Source: Peptococcaceae bacterium (GTDB lineage: Bacteria; Bacillota; Desulfotomaculia; Desulfotomaculales; Desulfocucumaceae). From it: 33,876 nucleotides of DNA. This document shows positions 1-9,297 of the stretch, one piece after another. The stretch lies in contig JAILZP010000031.1 of the NCBI GenBank assembly GCA_023512435.1, positions 1 through 33,876 of the forward strand, written 5' to 3'. Within the stretch, counting starts at the first letter, position 1; each line of letters opens with the position of its first letter. The position numbers and the translations under genes were made by a program. The notes beneath the pieces are model-generated. The model was not told the DNA's origin and searched no databases. It was given only the letters and a program-made list of their open reading frames with translations.

Positions 1-239
1 CCGACGGTATCAAAAAGTTTTTTGACCACTTCTTCGTCGTACATATAGGCCAGCGCCTGGCGGCGGGCCGCCAGGTCTCCCCTCTTGGCCAGGGTGACCA
101 TTTTTTCCGCTATGCTTTTTACTTCCCTGGCCCGGGTCTCCGTGGTCTGGATGCGGTTTTCCTTAATCAGGGAGGTAACCAGGTTCCGCAGCACGGCCTT
201 GCGGTGGCCGGTCGTCAGCCCTAATTTTTGGTAGCCCAC
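1..239 (-). CDS. rplQ: 50S ribosomal protein L17, 3' part beyond window
   Basis: Large-subunit protein L17, the usual last gene of the alpha operon. The visible N-terminal 79 codons begin [17 protein letters not shown] and continue with the family stretch [20 protein letters not shown], ending at ...KKLFDTV where the window stops, so the C-terminal third is missing. The start is GTG at 239-237, preceded by GGAGTGA six bases upstream; an ATG seven bases further upstream is in another frame. It lies 15 bases after rpoA and its SD sits in that short gap, so the two are surely co-transcribed. Confidence 0.95.
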   Translation of the reverse strand, partial: MGYQKLGLTTGHRKAVLRNLVTSLIKENRIQTTETRAREVKSIAEKMVTLAKRGDLAARRQALAYMYDEEVVKKLFDTV

Positions 240-254
240 CGTTCATCACTCCCG

Positions 255-1205
255 TTAGTCATCGTCTTTTCTCAGTGAAAGTCCCAGTTCCTTAAGCTTG
301 TTGATAACCTCTTCCAGCGACTTCTTGCCCAGATTCCTGACCTTCATCATGTCCTCTTCGTTTCGCTGCACCAGTTCCTCCACGGTGTTGATGCCGGCCC
401 GCTTCAGGCAGTTGTAGGAACGGACCGAAAGATCAAGCTCCTCGATGGTCATCTCCAGGATCTTGTCTTTCTGTTCCTCTTCCTTCTCCACCATTATTTC
501 CACGTCATTGACGGTCTCGGTGAGCCCGATGAAGAGTCTCAGGTGTTCCCCCAGGATCTTGGCCGAAAGGCTGGTGGCCTCGTCCGGCCTTATGCTGCCG
601 TCGGTCCAAACCTCCAGGGTCAGCTTGTCGTAGTCGGTGCGCTGTCCCACCCTGGTGTTTTCAACGGTGTAGTTGACCTTGCGCACAGGCGAGAAAACCG
701 AGTCCACCGGGATCACGCCAATGATGTGGTCGCCCTTTTTATTTTTTTCGGCAGGCACGTAACCCCTGCCCTTGGCCACGGTAAGATCCATGAAAAGCCT
801 GGCGTTGCCGCCGGACAGGGTGGCGATATGCAGGTCAGGGTTCAGGATCTCTATATCGGCGTCGTGAATGATGTCCTTTCCCTTCACCACCGTATCTCCC
901 CTGGCCTCGATGCGCATTACCTTCTCCTCGTCGGTATGCATCTTCAGGCAGAGATTTTTGAGGTTCAGGATTATGTCGGTGACATCCTCCTTGACCCCGG
1001 GTATGGTGGAAAACTCGTGCAGGACGCCGTCAATCTTGATGGAGGTGACCGCCGCCCCCGGCAGGGAGGAGAGCAATATCCTGCGCAGGGAATTGCCCAG
1101 GGTAATGCCGTAGCCCCTTTCCAGGGGTTCCACCACGAAACGGGCGTAATTGTTCTCCTCGCTCATCTCAGCACATTCTATTTTGGGTTTCTCTATTTCC
1201 AACAT
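255..1205 (-). CDS. rpoA: DNA-directed RNA polymerase subunit alpha
   Basis: Alpha subunit of RNA polymerase (316 aa, normal length). The N-terminal domain (about 1-230) carries the dimerisation and assembly signature [25 protein letters not shown] near residue 27-50. After an acidic/lysine-rich linker ([11 protein letters not shown]) the C-terminal domain (about 250-310) shows [23 protein letters not shown] and [11 protein letters not shown], the helix-hairpin-helix that contacts UP elements and activators. ATG start. It sits 54 bases after rpsD and 15 before rplQ, the standard alpha-operon position. Confidence 0.98.
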   Translation of the reverse strand: MLEIEKPKIECAEMSEENNYARFVVEPLERGYGITLGNSLRRILLSSLPGAAVTSIKIDGVLHEFSTIPGVKEDVTDIILNLKNLCLKMHTDEEKVMRIEARGDTVVKGKDIIHDADIEILNPDLHIATLSGGNARLFMDLTVAKGRGYVPAEKNKKGDHIIGVIPVDSVFSPVRKVNYTVENTRVGQRTDYDKLTLEVWTDGSIRPDEATSLSAKILGEHLRLFIGLTETVNDVEIMVEKEEEQKDKILEMTIEELDLSVRSYNCLKRAGINTVEELVQRNEEDMMKVRNLGKKSLEEVINKLKELGLSLRKDDD

Positions 1206-1259
1206 ATAAAGGCAACCCCCCTAAAGGCCGGAATGACCCGCTGGTTCTGAATGCCGTTC

Positions 1260-1886
1260 TTACCTGGAGTACAGCTCAACAATAAGGTGTTCCTGTACCG
1301 GGACGTCAATCTGATCCCTGGCGGGAAGAGCAATCACCCGGCCCCTGGCCTGTTCCGCCTCATACTCCAGCCAGGGCGGGGGTGTTTTTTCGGCTGCCCT
1401 TTCCATCAATTCTTTCAGGCGGATAGATTCTTTGCTTTTCTCCCGGACTTCGATAACGTCTCCGACCCGGGTTATATAAGAGGGTATATTTACCCTTCTG
1501 CCGTTTACGGTAAAGTGCCCGTGCCTGACCAGCTGGCGGGCCTCAACCCGGGACGATCCCAGTCCAAGCCGGTAGACAACGTTATCCAGCCGTCTCTCCA
1601 GGAGACGGAGCAGGTTTTCGCCGGTAATACCCTTTTGCCTCTCGGCTTTTTCAAAGTAGTTGCGGAACTGCTTTTCCAGCACACCGTATATGCGGCGTGT
1701 CTTCTGTTTTTCACGCAACTGCATGCCGTACTCGCTGACTTTCTTCCTTGACTGGCGGTGCATGCCGGGAGCATAGCCTTTCCGGTCCACGGCGCATTTT
1801 CCAGAGTAACACCTGTCGCCCTTCAGGTAGAGTTTCATTCCCTCCCTGCGGCAAAGCCTGCACTGCGCTTCGATGTATCTCGCCAT
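1260..1886 (-). CDS. rpsD: 30S ribosomal protein S4, zinc-binding form
   Basis: Primary 16S rRNA-binding protein of the small subunit (208 aa). Near the N-terminus it has four cysteines, C-x2-C at about 9-12 and C-x5-C at about 26-31, marking the zinc-containing (C+) version. The S4 RNA-binding domain follows, with [36 protein letters not shown]. Clear ATG start; SD GGAGGTG is rather far upstream (about 13 bases). Nineteen bases after rpsK. In other bacteria S4 represses this operon by binding its mRNA; I did not identify such a site here. Confidence 0.97.
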   Translation of the reverse strand: MARYIEAQCRLCRREGMKLYLKGDRCYSGKCAVDRKGYAPGMHRQSRKKVSEYGMQLREKQKTRRIYGVLEKQFRNYFEKAERQKGITGENLLRLLERRLDNVVYRLGLGSSRVEARQLVRHGHFTVNGRRVNIPSYITRVGDVIEVREKSKESIRLKELMERAAEKTPPPWLEYEAEQARGRVIALPARDQIDVPVQEHLIVELYSR

Positions 1887-1905
1887 TTAAAAATGCTGCA
1901 CCTCC

Positions 1906-2295
1906 TTATACTCTCCGGCGTTTGGGAGGCCGGCACCCGTTGTGCGGAATCGGAGTTACGTCCTTGATCAGGTTCACTTCGAGACCTGCCGCCTGGAGGG
2001 AACGGATGGCCGCTTCCCGGCCCGCGCCGGGTCCCTTGACCATTACCTCCACTTCCTTTAATCCATGCTCCATCGCTTCCCGGGCCGCCTTTTCAGCAGC
2101 CATCTGGGCGGCAAAGGGGGTGCTCTTCCTGGAACCCTTGAAACCTACGCCACCGGCGCTGGCCCAGGAGATGGCATTGCCTTTAACATCGGTGATGGTC
2201 ACAATGGTATTGTTAAAGGTGGATTTTATATGGGCCACCCCGCGGTCGATATTCTTTTTTTCACGCCTCTTGGTTCGGGCGGCGCGACGTGCCAT
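1906..2295 (-). CDS. rpsK: 30S ribosomal protein S11
   Basis: Small-subunit platform protein S11 (129 aa). Family motifs are [15 protein letters not shown] near the middle of the N-terminal half, [17 protein letters not shown], and the conserved C-terminal [21 protein letters not shown] start with a GGAGGTTA SD directly upstream. It is 16 bases after rpsM and 19 before rpsD, consistent with tight translational coupling in the alpha operon. Confidence 0.98.
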   Translation of the reverse strand: MARRAARTKRREKKNIDRGVAHIKSTFNNTIVTITDVKGNAISWASAGGVGFKGSRKSTPFAAQMAAEKAAREAMEHGLKEVEVMVKGPGAGREAAIRSLQAAGLEVNLIKDVTPIPHNGCRPPKRRRV

Positions 2296-2311
2296 TATCT
2301 AACCTCCTTAA

Positions 2312-2683
2312 TTATTTCTTGCGGCGTACTCCCACGGTCTTCTTCGGGCCCTTACGGGTGCGGGCGTTGGTCTTGGTCCGCTGGCCCCTTACCGGCAGCC
2401 CGCGGCGGTGCCTCAAGCCCCTGTAAGACCCGATTTCAATCAGTCTCTTGATGTTCAGGGCCACTTCCCGGCGCAGGTCGCCCTCAACCTTGTAGTTTTT
2501 CTCGATTACTTCACGCAGCCTGTTGATTTCATCTTCGGTCAGGTTGCGCATCCTGGTGTCCGGGTTAATCCCGGTCTGCTCCAGTATTTTTTGGGATGTG
2601 GACCTGCCTATCCCGTATATATAGGTCAGGGCGATTTCCACCCGTTTGTCCCGGGGCAGGTCGGCCCCTGCAATACGTGCCAT
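2312..2683 (-). CDS. rpsM: 30S ribosomal protein S13
   Basis: Small-subunit head protein S13 (123 aa), which contacts the 50S subunit and the P-site tRNA. It opens [26 protein letters not shown], contains the helix-two-turn-helix segment, and ends with the basic [27 protein letters not shown] tail. ATG start with AGGAGGTG upstream. The gap before it (308 bases) is the longest inside the spc-alpha region and holds an inverted pair of heptamer arrays, so it may be transcribed by read-through or from an internal promoter that I could not pin down. Confidence 0.98.
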   Translation of the reverse strand: MARIAGADLPRDKRVEIALTYIYGIGRSTSQKILEQTGINPDTRMRNLTEDEINRLREVIEKNYKVEGDLRREVALNIKRLIEIGSYRGLRHRRGLPVRGQRTKTNARTRKGPKKTVGVRRKK

Positions 2684-2991
2684 GCTTTCTTAAACACCTC
2701 CTAATATAACTTAAAGGTCGACACTATTTGGTCTGAATCCAGAATCCAGGAGTCAGAATCCAGAATAAAATCCTTTCTGACTGCTGTCATCTTCTGTATT
2801 CCATTTTATCCCAAGGCAAGCTTTCACAGCCAAGAAAAAACAGCTTGGACGATAAAAAGCATACTAAATGCAATTGGCCAGAATTTAAGAATAATGAATC
2901 AGAATAAAAATACCTGCAATTTCCATTCTGGATTCTGGATTCTGAATTCTGGATTCCGACGGAAAAAGTTCCGGCTTCCCGGCTCAGTGCG
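2684..2991 (-). other. 308-base rpmJ-rpsM intergenic region
   Basis: There is no gene here. It holds two inverted heptamer arrays (2735-2769 and 2922-2956) around an AT-richer 152-base spacer. On the transcribed strand the spacer has a possible CCAAG/CTTGG hairpin with a T-run in its loop. TTGGCT and TAAAAT lie 19 bases apart, a weak promoter candidate that I do not call. The rpsM SD (AGGAGGTG) closes the region. Confidence 0.6.
2735..2956. repeat. Inverted heptamer arrays, GAATCCA family
   Basis: Two five-unit arrays with an exact 7-base period face each other. The plus-strand left arm (2735-2769) reads GAATCCA, GAATCCA, GGAGTCA, GAATCCA, GAATAAA. The right arm (2922-2956) is the reverse complement of GAATCCA, GAATTCA, GAATCCA, GAATCCA, GAATGGA. 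The spacer is 152 bases. The arms could pair into a long imperfect stem. Confidence 0.85.
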
Positions 2992-3126
<135 letters not shown>

Positions 3127-3137
3127 CTAAAATCACG

Positions 3138-3356
3138 CTACTTGTAGCGGTATACTATTCTGCCCCGGCTCAAGTCATACGGGGACAACTCCACCATCAC
3201 CCGGTCGCCGGCCAGAATGCGGATGAAATTCATGCGAATTTTGCCGGAAACGTGGGCCAGCACCTTATGCCCATTCTGCAGTTCCACCCGGAACATGGCA
3301 TTCGGCAGGGGCTCGATGACGGTACCCTCAACCTCAATCACGTCTTGCTTTGACAT
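3138..3356 (-). CDS. infA: Translation initiation factor IF-1
   Basis: IF-1 binds the 30S A site during initiation. The 72-residue product [20 protein letters not shown]... is a single OB-fold of normal length, with the usual core [39 protein letters not shown] start at the ATG at 3356 rather than in-frame GTG or TTG codons up to 24 bases upstream, because family members begin here. The best SD-like run (GGGGG) is about 15 bases away, so the initiation site looks weak. It is 32 bases after the KOW gene. Confidence 0.96.
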   Translation of the reverse strand: MSKQDVIEVEGTVIEPLPNAMFRVELQNGHKVLAHVSGKIRMNFIRILAGDRVMVELSPYDLSRGRIVYRYK

Positions 3357-3388
3357 TAGTTTTAGATCCAACCCCCTCACAAGGTATT

Positions 3389-3679
3389 TCAGCCACCATT
3401 GGCGGTGTAGTTGGTGATTATCTCTTTAAGAGCCCTCTGGACATCCACGTCCGTCACCTTTAGGCCCGATTTTACCTTTTGGTTTATATCCGCGGACATT
3501 TCGGGGCAGGCTCTAAGGTGCTTTTCATTCTTGCGCTTCGGATTTGAAACCCTCCGGGTCTCGCCGTCCACAATGGACACCTTGTTATCCGGGTCTTTTC
3601 TCAACACCAGGTAGAACTTCCCTCTGTCCCGTCCCGCGGTGGAAACCACCAGCCGCCCCGGCTCCCATCGATCCTGCAA
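3389..3679 (-). CDS. KOW-domain RNA-binding protein (L14e/L6e-like)
   Basis: Short protein (96 aa from the TTG at 3679). The N-terminal half, [22 protein letters not shown], is a KOW/SH3-like motif resembling archaeal-eukaryotic ribosomal proteins of the L14e/L6e/L27e group. The C-terminal half is basic and then helical ([30 protein letters not shown]). The GTG nine bases upstream overlaps the SD GGGAGG, so the TTG seven bases after the SD is the better start. Similar genes sit between map and infA in Clostridia; function is unproven, probably ribosome- or RNA-associated. Confidence 0.8.
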   Translation of the reverse strand: MQDRWEPGRLVVSTAGRDRGKFYLVLRKDPDNKVSIVDGETRRVSNPKRKNEKHLRACPEMSADINQKVKSGLKVTDVDVQRALKEIITNYTANGG

Positions 3680-3701
3680 ACCAGCCACCTCCCAGCCGCC
3701 G

Positions 3702-4448
3702 CTACAGCCGGGTGAGTATTTCCGGCTTGCCGTCGGTGATGGCTACGGTATGTTCAAAGTGTGCCGACTTCTTCATGTCCTTGGTGACAACCGTCCAGTT
3801 GTCAGGGAGGGTTTGCACCTCGTAGGTGCCCATGTTCACCATTGGCTCAATCGCTAATGTCATCCCGGCCTTCAGCCTGGGACCCCTGCCCGGCCGGCCG
3901 AAATTGGGTACCTGGGGCTCCTCGTGCATGCTCCTGCCTATGCCGTGCCCCACGTAATCCCGCACCACCGAAAAACCGTTCTTTTCCACGTGTGTCTGCA
4001 CGGCGTGGGAAATGTCGGACAGACGGTTTCCCTCCACCGCCTGGGCAATACCCAGGTAAAGGGATTCCTCCGTCACCTTCAGGAGACGCTTGGTTTCCTC
4101 GTCAACCTCTCCCACCGGGAAGGTGGCGGCACTATCCCCAAAATATCCATTTATTTCCGCCCCAATGTCAATACTAATAATATCTCCACTTTCCAAAACC
4201 CTTAAACTGGGAATGCCGTGCACCACCTGCTCGTTGGCGGAGGCGCAAATGGTGGCCGGAAAGCCGTAAAGCCCCTTGAAAGCCGGCCTGGCCCCTTTGG
4301 CCAGGATAAAGTTCTCGGCCAGACGGTCCAGTTCGGCTGTGGCCACCCCCGGCTTAATCGCACCTGCAAGCTCCTCGAGGGCCCCGGCCACCACCCGGCC
4401 GGCATCCCTCATATATACCAGTTCTTTCTCGGTTTTCAAGGTAATCAT
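3702..4448 (-). CDS. map: Methionine aminopeptidase, type I
   Basis: Cytosolic dimetal enzyme that removes the initiator methionine from nascent proteins (248 aa, type I without insert). Metal ligands lie in DIGAEINGYFGDSAATF (two Asp), the HGIGRSMHEEPQVPNFG region (His), GMTLAIEPMV (Glu) and the terminal HFEHTVAIT (Glu). ATG start, SD AAGGGG seven bases upstream. It follows secY by 12 bases. The usual adk gene between secY and map is not present here. Confidence 0.97.
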   Translation of the reverse strand: MITLKTEKELVYMRDAGRVVAGALEELAGAIKPGVATAELDRLAENFILAKGARPAFKGLYGFPATICASANEQVVHGIPSLRVLESGDIISIDIGAEINGYFGDSAATFPVGEVDEETKRLLKVTEESLYLGIAQAVEGNRLSDISHAVQTHVEKNGFSVVRDYVGHGIGRSMHEEPQVPNFGRPGRGPRLKAGMTLAIEPMVNMGTYEVQTLPDNWTVVTKDMKKSAHFEHTVAITDGKPEILTRL

Positions 4449-4460
4449 GGCCCATACCCC

Positions 4461-5720
4461 TTACTTGATGAAGCCCTGGTAGCTGCGCATAAGCATGTGC
4501 GACTCCATTTGTTTCATTGTGTCCAGGGCCACACCAACCACGATGAGCAGTGAAGTTCCGCCGAAATAGATGTTCGGTATTTTGGTGGCCACCAGGACAA
4601 AATTGGGCAGTATGGCGATCAGGGCCAGGAAAACAGCCCCCGCCAGGGTTACCCGGCTCATCACCTTGCTGATGTATTCAGCGGTGGGCCTGCCCGCCCT
4701 GATTCCCGGAATGAACCCGCCGTATTTCTTGATGTTGTCGGATATATCCACCGGGTTCATGATTACGGCTGTGTAAAAGTAGGTAAACCCGATAATCAGC
4801 AGTGCGTAAAAGACTGTATGCAGGACGGTGCCCCAGCCGAACATCCTGAGGTACCACTCGGCCACCACGTTGCCGGGGAAATACCGGGCAATCTGCTCGG
4901 GAAACATCATGATGGATGAAGCGAAGATTACCGGGATCACGCCGGCCTGGTTAACCCGCAGGGGCAGGTGGGTGGTCTGGCCCCCGTAAACCCTGCGTCC
5001 AACCACGCGCTTGGCATACTGCACGGGTATCCGGCGCTGCCCCTCCTGGACCGCCACTATCCCTGAAATAACCACCGCCGCGATAACCACCAGCAGCAGC
5101 AGGCTCAGGAAGTTGATGGTCCCGGCCTGCAGGTACTGCACGATGCTGGCCAGGCCGCCCGGCAGGCGGGAAACGATACCGGCGAAGATAAGCAGCGAAA
5201 TGCCGTTCCCAATTCCCTTTTCGGTAATCTGTTCACCCAGCCACATCAGGAGGGCCGTGCCGGCGGTAAGGGTAATGGCCACCAGCAGATAGCTCCACAC
5301 CGTGGGGTGAACCATGGCCGACCTCAGGGCGGCGGTGGTGCCTATGGCCTGCAGGAAGGCCAGCACCACGGTCAGGTACCTTACGTACTGGGTTATCTTT
5401 TTACGCCCCTCTTCCCCTTCCTTGGAGAGCCTTTCCAGGTGCGGAATAACCACCGTCAGCAGCTGCATGATAATGGAAGCGTTGATGTACGGAGTTATGC
5501 TCATGGCGAAAACCGAAAAGTTCTTGAAGGCTCCGCCGGAAATCACGTCGAAAAACCCAAACAGTGTGTTGGAAGCCACCAGCTCGGCAAAGACCCTGGA
5601 ATCCACCCCGGGAACCGGGATATGCGCCCCCAGCCTGAAGACAAAAAGCATGGCCAGGGTAAACACCAGCTTTCTTCTCAGCTCTTCAATTTTCCAGGCC
5701 GCCTGCAGTGTGCTGATCAT
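4461..5720 (-). CDS. secY: Protein translocase subunit SecY
   Basis: Channel subunit of the SecYEG translocon (419 aa, about ten membrane segments). The N-terminal segment ELRRKLVFTLAMLFVFRLGAHIPVPGVD, plug-side GGAFKNFSVFAMSITPYINASIIMQLL and the cytoplasmic loop VQEGQRRIPVQYAKR are all typical; that loop binds SecA and the ribosome. ATG start follows the rplO stop with no spacer base, so translation is likely coupled. SecE is encoded far upstream (30706-31047). SecG was not seen in the window. Confidence 0.98.
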   Translation of the reverse strand: MISTLQAAWKIEELRRKLVFTLAMLFVFRLGAHIPVPGVDSRVFAELVASNTLFGFFDVISGGAFKNFSVFAMSITPYINASIIMQLLTVVIPHLERLSKEGEEGRKKITQYVRYLTVVLAFLQAIGTTAALRSAMVHPTVWSYLLVAITLTAGTALLMWLGEQITEKGIGNGISLLIFAGIVSRLPGGLASIVQYLQAGTINFLSLLLLVVIAAVVISGIVAVQEGQRRIPVQYAKRVVGRRVYGGQTTHLPLRVNQAGVIPVIFASSIMMFPEQIARYFPGNVVAEWYLRMFGWGTVLHTVFYALLIIGFTYFYTAVIMNPVDISDNIKKYGGFIPGIRAGRPTAEYISKVMSRVTLAGAVFLALIAILPNFVLVATKIPNIYFGGTSLLIVVGVALDTMKQMESHMLMRSYQGFIK

Positions 5721-6167
5721 TTAAATCACCTCAGCTTTACCGCCGGAAGCCTCGATCTTCTCGACGGCCGACTTGCTGAAGGCATGCGCTTTAACGGTAA
5801 GTGAACGGTCCAGGTTTCCGTGGCCCAGTATTTTCACACCGTCACCGATCTTTTTAATCAATCCGGCTTCCAGCAGCAGCTCCGGGGTTACCACGGTCCC
5901 GGCGCCGAACCTTTCCAGTCTGCTTAAGTTTACAGTGACCATGTGCTTCTTAAAAGGAGCGTTGGTGAATCCCCGCTTGGGCATCCGCCTCTGCAGGGGC
6001 ATCTGCCCGCCCTCAAAACCGGGGCGCACGCCTCCGCCTGAACGGGCATTCTGTCCTTTGTGACCCCGGCCTGCGGTTTTACCCTTGCCGCTCCCGATCC
6101 CCTGTCCCTTGCGGGTGGGTTTTTTACGGGCCCCCGGGTTCGGACGCAGTTCGCTTAACTGAACCAA
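5721..6167 (-). CDS. rplO: 50S ribosomal protein L15
   Basis: Late-assembly large-subunit protein (148 aa). The glycine- and arginine-rich N-terminal half ([32 protein letters not shown]) threads into 23S rRNA, and the C-terminal half is globular. I choose TTG at 6167: SD GGAGG stands eight bases upstream, whereas the in-frame GTG three codons earlier overlaps that SD. It is 13 bases after rpmD and abuts secY. Confidence 0.95.
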   Translation of the reverse strand: MVQLSELRPNPGARKKPTRKGQGIGSGKGKTAGRGHKGQNARSGGGVRPGFEGGQMPLQRRMPKRGFTNAPFKKHMVTVNLSRLERFGAGTVVTPELLLEAGLIKKIGDGVKILGHGNLDRSLTVKAHAFSKSAVEKIEASGGKAEVI

Positions 6168-6180
6168 CAGCTGCACCTCC

Positions 6181-6360
6181 TTAAGCTTCTTCCACCTTCA
6201 CCAGATGGGCAATCTTCCTGATCATGCCCGCCACTGCGGGGCTGTCTTCCTTAACCACCGACCTGTTCAGCTTTCCAAGCCCAAGGGCCCTCGCGGTGGC
6301 CCGCTGGTCTTCGGACCTGCCGATAAGGCTTCTGACCAGGGTAATCTTCACCTTCGCCAT
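6181..6360 (-). CDS. rpmD: 50S ribosomal protein L30
   Basis: Small large-subunit protein, 59 aa, opening [36 protein letters not shown], the full-length bacterial L30 fold. An upstream in-frame ATG would add five residues, but the ATG at 6360 has GGAGTGA five bases upstream and gives the family length. It sits 18 bases after rpsE and 13 before rplO. Confidence 0.95.
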   Translation of the reverse strand: MAKVKITLVRSLIGRSEDQRATARALGLGKLNRSVVKEDSPAVAGMIRKIAHLVKVEEA

Positions 6361-6378
6361 TCTCATCACTCCCATCCT

Positions 6379-6879
6379 TCATCCCAACAGTTCCTCTGCC
6401 GCCTTACCCCTCAGCCTCGCAACTTCCTTGGGCGTCTTCAAGGCCTTGAGGGCGGTCATGGTGGCGTGAACCATGTTGTTGGCATTGTTTGATCCCAGGG
6501 ACTTGGTCAAAATATCCCTCACCCCGGCGAGCTCAAGAATGGCCCTCACCGGTCCTCCGGCGATCACGCCGGTACCTGGGGCGGCGGGCTTCAGAAGCAC
6601 TTTGCCGGCTCCGAAAATCCCGATCACCTCATGGGGAATAGTGGTTCCCGAAAGGGGTACTTCAATCATGTTTTTCTTGGCGTCCTCTATTCCTTTGCGG
6701 ATAGCCTCGGGGACCTCCCCGGCCTTGCCCAGCCCGGCGCCGACATGACCGTTGCCGTCGCCCACCACCACCAGGGCTGAAAAACTGAATCTCCGGCCGC
6801 CCTTAACCACCTTGGCCACCCGGTTGATAAACACAACTTTTTCGGATAATTCCAGCTTGCCAGCATCAATCCTGGACAC
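6379..6879 (-). CDS. rpsE: 30S ribosomal protein S5
   Basis: Small-subunit protein S5 (166 aa), involved in decoding accuracy and mRNA unwinding. The N-terminal double-stranded-RNA-binding-like domain has [29 protein letters not shown], and the C-terminal domain has [28 protein letters not shown] at 6879 is the start: AAGGAGG lies seven bases upstream. The open frame extends upstream to 6933, but that part is a REP-like intergenic element, not protein. Confidence 0.96.
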   Translation of the reverse strand: MSRIDAGKLELSEKVVFINRVAKVVKGGRRFSFSALVVVGDGNGHVGAGLGKAGEVPEAIRKGIEDAKKNMIEVPLSGTTIPHEVIGIFGAGKVLLKPAAPGTGVIAGGPVRAILELAGVRDILTKSLGSNNANNMVHATMTALKALKTPKEVARLRGKAAEELLG

Positions 6880-6894
6880 CTGTTTCCCTCCTTG

Positions 6895-6963
6895 TTGGGG
6901 ACATTCCTCCGGCTCCCCCAGAGCAGTGATCATGAGGAGGAGGTGTATCCCCTTTCCTTGTTA
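6895..6963. repeat. REP-like element, GGGGACATTCC ... GTGTATCCCC
   Basis: Most of the 99-base rplR-rpsE gap is an imperfect palindrome. It starts TTGGGGACATTCCTCCGGCT and closes with GTGTATCCCCTTTCC, so the ends GGGGACA and GTGTATCCCC are near-inverse. The first 24 bases recur at 8368, also inside this operon. The family resembles GGGGAC/GTGTCCCC intergenic repeats scattered in Firmicute genomes. The element stops just before the rpsE SD. Confidence 0.75.
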
Positions 6964-6978
6964 GCCGCATGCCTCCGG

Positions 6979-7347
6979 CTAAAATTCCAGGCCGCCCTCC
7001 CTGGCCGCATCGGCCAGGGCCTTTACCCGGCCGTGATAAAGGTAGCCTGCCCGGTCGAAAACCACTTTTTTAATGCCCTTCTCCAGGGCCGCCCTGGCAA
7101 TAAGACTGCCCACCGAGGCAGCGGCCTCCTTATTGCCGCCGCTGGCCAGTTTGCCCTTTAAATCCGGCGAAAGGGTTGACACCGTGAGCAGGGTGACTCC
7201 CTTTTCATCATCTATCAGTGAAGCGTAAATGTTGTTCAGGCTGCGGAAAACATTGAGCCGCGGGCGCTCCCCGGTGCCGAATATTTTTTTGCGTACCCGC
7301 ACCCGCCGTTTGTTCCGCAGTTCCTTGCGGTCAGGTTTGTTAATCAC
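6979..7347 (-). CDS. rplR: 50S ribosomal protein L18
   Basis: 5S rRNA-binding large-subunit protein (122 aa). It has a basic N-terminus ([29 protein letters not shown]) and the conserved C-terminal end [29 protein letters not shown]. Start is GTG at 7347, with a TGAGG SD a few bases upstream. It follows rplF by 24 bases; the 99-base gap after it carries a REP-like element before rpsE. Confidence 0.96.
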   Translation of the reverse strand: MINKPDRKELRNKRRVRVRKKIFGTGERPRLNVFRSLNNIYASLIDDEKGVTLLTVSTLSPDLKGKLASGGNKEAAASVGSLIARAALEKGIKKVVFDRAGYLYHGRVKALADAAREGGLEF

Positions 7348-7371
7348 CTGTTCCTCAGCTCCTTCGCCACC

Positions 7372-7920
7372 TTACTTCTTGCCTTTGCCGCCGGCCTTGC
7401 CCGCTTTGCGGCGAATCCGCTCGCCCTCGTACTTTATGCCCTTGCCCTTGTACGGTTCGGGCTCCCTTACCTCCCTGATGTTGGCCGCCAGGGCCCCCAC
7501 CTTTTCCTTGTCCACGCCCTTCACGATCACCTTGTTGGGAGCGGGGACCTCAATATCAATTCCCTCGGGAGGTTCTATCTCCACCGGGTGGGAGTAGCCC
7601 ACCGACAGCACCAGCTTTTTCCCTTGCTTGGAAGCCCTGTAGCCTACGCCGACCAGCTCCAGCGATTTCTGAAACCCGGTGGTGACGCCGGTGACCATGT
7701 TGTTCAGCAGGGTCCGCGACAGCCCGTGCAGGGACCGGTCGGCGGGATTGTCCGAAGACCTTTCCACCAGCACCTTGCCGTCCTCGACCCTGATGGCGAT
7801 ATTCCTGTGAAATTCCCTTTCGAGGGTTCCCTTTGGACCCTTTACCCTTACGGCAGTGCCGTCTATGGTTATATCAACGCCCTGCGGCAGCGGTATGGGT
7901 TTTTTACCAATCCTGGACAT
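7372..7920 (-). CDS. rplF: 50S ribosomal protein L6
   Basis: Large-subunit protein near the factor-binding site (182 aa, two tandem homologous alpha/beta domains). It begins [19 protein letters not shown] and ends with the family signature [36 protein letters not shown] start with SD GGAGGTG. It lies 27 bases after rpsH and 24 before rplR. Confidence 0.98.
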   Translation of the reverse strand: MSRIGKKPIPLPQGVDITIDGTAVRVKGPKGTLEREFHRNIAIRVEDGKVLVERSSDNPADRSLHGLSRTLLNNMVTGVTTGFQKSLELVGVGYRASKQGKKLVLSVGYSHPVEIEPPEGIDIEVPAPNKVIVKGVDKEKVGALAANIREVREPEPYKGKGIKYEGERIRRKAGKAGGKGKK

Positions 7921-7947
7921 CTCTACACCTCCTGCCTGAAAAGAATA

Positions 7948-8346
7948 CTACCAGACATAGCAGACCACTTCTCCGCCCAGCCCAAGCTTTCTGGCCTTTT
8001 TATCGGTCATGATGCCCTGGGATGTGGAAATAATGGCTATCCCCAGTCCCCCCAGCACCCTGGGAATGGCGTCCTTCCGGACGTATACCCGGCGGCCGGG
8101 CTTGCTTATTCTTTTCACCCCGGTAATTACCCTTTCCTTGTTGCTGCCGTATTTCATATATATCCGGATTACGCCCTGCCTGCCGTCCGCGACGTACTCG
8201 CAGTCCCGGATGAACCCTTCATCCTTGAGAATATCGGCAATGGCCATCTTCATCTTGGAAGCCGGGGCCTCCACCTTGTCGTGATAAACCGTGTTGGCGT
8301 TTCTTATCCGGGTCAGGAAATCGGCAATGGGGTCAGTCATTGCCAT
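7948..8346 (-). CDS. rpsH: 30S ribosomal protein S8
   Basis: Primary 16S rRNA-binding protein (132 aa), [17 protein letters not shown] to the conserved C-terminal [28 protein letters not shown] at 8346 has AGGAGG nine bases upstream; the third codon is also ATG. In Escherichia coli S8 represses the spc operon; I did not identify its target here. The gap upstream is 142 bases, almost filled by a REP-like element. Confidence 0.97.
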   Translation of the reverse strand: MAMTDPIADFLTRIRNANTVYHDKVEAPASKMKMAIADILKDEGFIRDCEYVADGRQGVIRIYMKYGSNKERVITGVKRISKPGRRVYVRKDAIPRVLGGLGIAIISTSQGIMTDKKARKLGLGGEVVCYVW

Positions 8347-8367
8347 GCGACACTACCTCCTTCCAAA

Positions 8368-8487
8368 TTGGGGACATTCCTCCGGCTCCCCAGAGTCATA
8401 CCGGCCGGGGACATTCCTGTCTGCAAAGAAGTACAACAACTTCAGCAGGTGCGTCCCCTTTCCGCTTATGGTGTGTCCCCTTTCCTC
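8368..8487. repeat. Double REP-like element between rpsN and rpsH
   Basis: The gap opens with TTGGGGACATTCCTCCGGCT and closes with GTGTGTCCCCTTTCCT. A second GGGGACATTCCTG (from 8407) and GTGCGTCCCCTTTCC (about 8449) are nested inside, giving two concentric pairs of near-inverse ends. The outer left end matches the element at 6895. The outer right end stops one base before the rpsN stop codon. Confidence 0.75.
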
Positions 8488-8488
8488 T

Positions 8489-8674
8489 TTACCAGCTTGC
8501 CTTGCGGACACCGGGAATTTCACCGCGGTAGCAAAGCTCCCGGAAACATATGCGGCAAATCCCGAATTTTCTCATGTAGGCGTGGGGCCGGCCGCAAAGC
8601 TTGCATCTATTGTGCTGGCGCACCTTAAACTTCGGTTCGCGCAGGCTTTTGTTGATCATCGATTTTTTTGCCAT
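8489..8674 (-). CDS. rpsN: 30S ribosomal protein S14, short zinc type
   Basis: Small-subunit head protein in the 61-aa zinc-binding (type Z) form. The ribbon is [20 protein letters not shown] (C-x2-C, about 13 residues, C-x2-C), followed by the family end [21 protein letters not shown] start, SD GGAGG upstream. It is 52 bases after rplE. Its stop codon borders the REP-like element. Confidence 0.98.
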   Translation of the reverse strand: MAKKSMINKSLREPKFKVRQHNRCKLCGRPHAYMRKFGICRICFRELCYRGEIPGVRKASW

Positions 8675-8726
8675 CTTCCCCCTCCTTATCAGAGATAGAT
8701 ACCCTTGTTCTTTCCCGAAACAGGGG

Positions 8727-9269
8727 CTACGCGGCCCGGAAGGGCATGCCCAGAAGCCTCAGCAGTTCCCTGGCCTCTTCGTCGGTGCGGGCGGTGGTCA
8801 CGAAAATGATGTCCATGCCCCGCACCTTGTCAATCTTGTCGTATTCAATCTCCGGGAAGATCAGCTGTTCGCGGATCCCCAGGCTGTAATTGCCCCGCCC
8901 GTCAAAGGACTTGGGCGATACGCCGCGGAAGTCCCTCACCCTTGGAAGGGCGACGCTGAACAGCTTATCCACGAAGTTGTACATCCTTTCTCCGCGCAGG
9001 GTGACCTTGCAGCCGATTTTCATCCCCTGGCGCAGCTTGAAGGCGGCGATCGATTTCTTGGCCTTGGTAATCACCGGGCGCTGGCCGGTGATTACGGCGA
9101 TGTCGTTAACCGCCGCGTCAAGGGCCTTGCTGTTCTGAATAGCCTCGCCGACCCCGACATTGATCACCACTTTTTCAAGCTTCGGCACCTGCATTATATT
9201 TTTATAGCCAAATTTCTGCATCATGGCTTTGACAACTTCATTTTTGTATTTTTCCTTGAGCCTAGGCAA
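8727..9269 (-). CDS. rplE: 50S ribosomal protein L5
   Basis: Central-protuberance protein that binds 5S rRNA (180 aa). Motifs include [40 protein letters not shown] and the terminal [20 protein letters not shown]. The only start giving the normal N-terminus is TTG at 9269, with SD GGAGG about ten bases upstream. It lies 28 bases after rplX and 52 before rpsN. Confidence 0.96.
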   Translation of the reverse strand: MPRLKEKYKNEVVKAMMQKFGYKNIMQVPKLEKVVINVGVGEAIQNSKALDAAVNDIAVITGQRPVITKAKKSIAAFKLRQGMKIGCKVTLRGERMYNFVDKLFSVALPRVRDFRGVSPKSFDGRGNYSLGIREQLIFPEIEYDKIDKVRGMDIIFVTTARTDEEARELLRLLGMPFRAA

Positions 9270-9297
9270 TGATGGATTCCCTCCTTTCCGGCAAAGG

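Noticed and set aside
2735..2956. Heptamer arrays as CRISPR
   Set aside because: Units are 7 bases, contiguous and degenerate, with no regular unique spacers of 30-40 bases and no cas genes.
6880..6933. N-terminal extension of S5 from an upstream ATG at 6933
   Set aside because: It lies in the REP-like element, has no SD, and would place the real SD inside the coding sequence.
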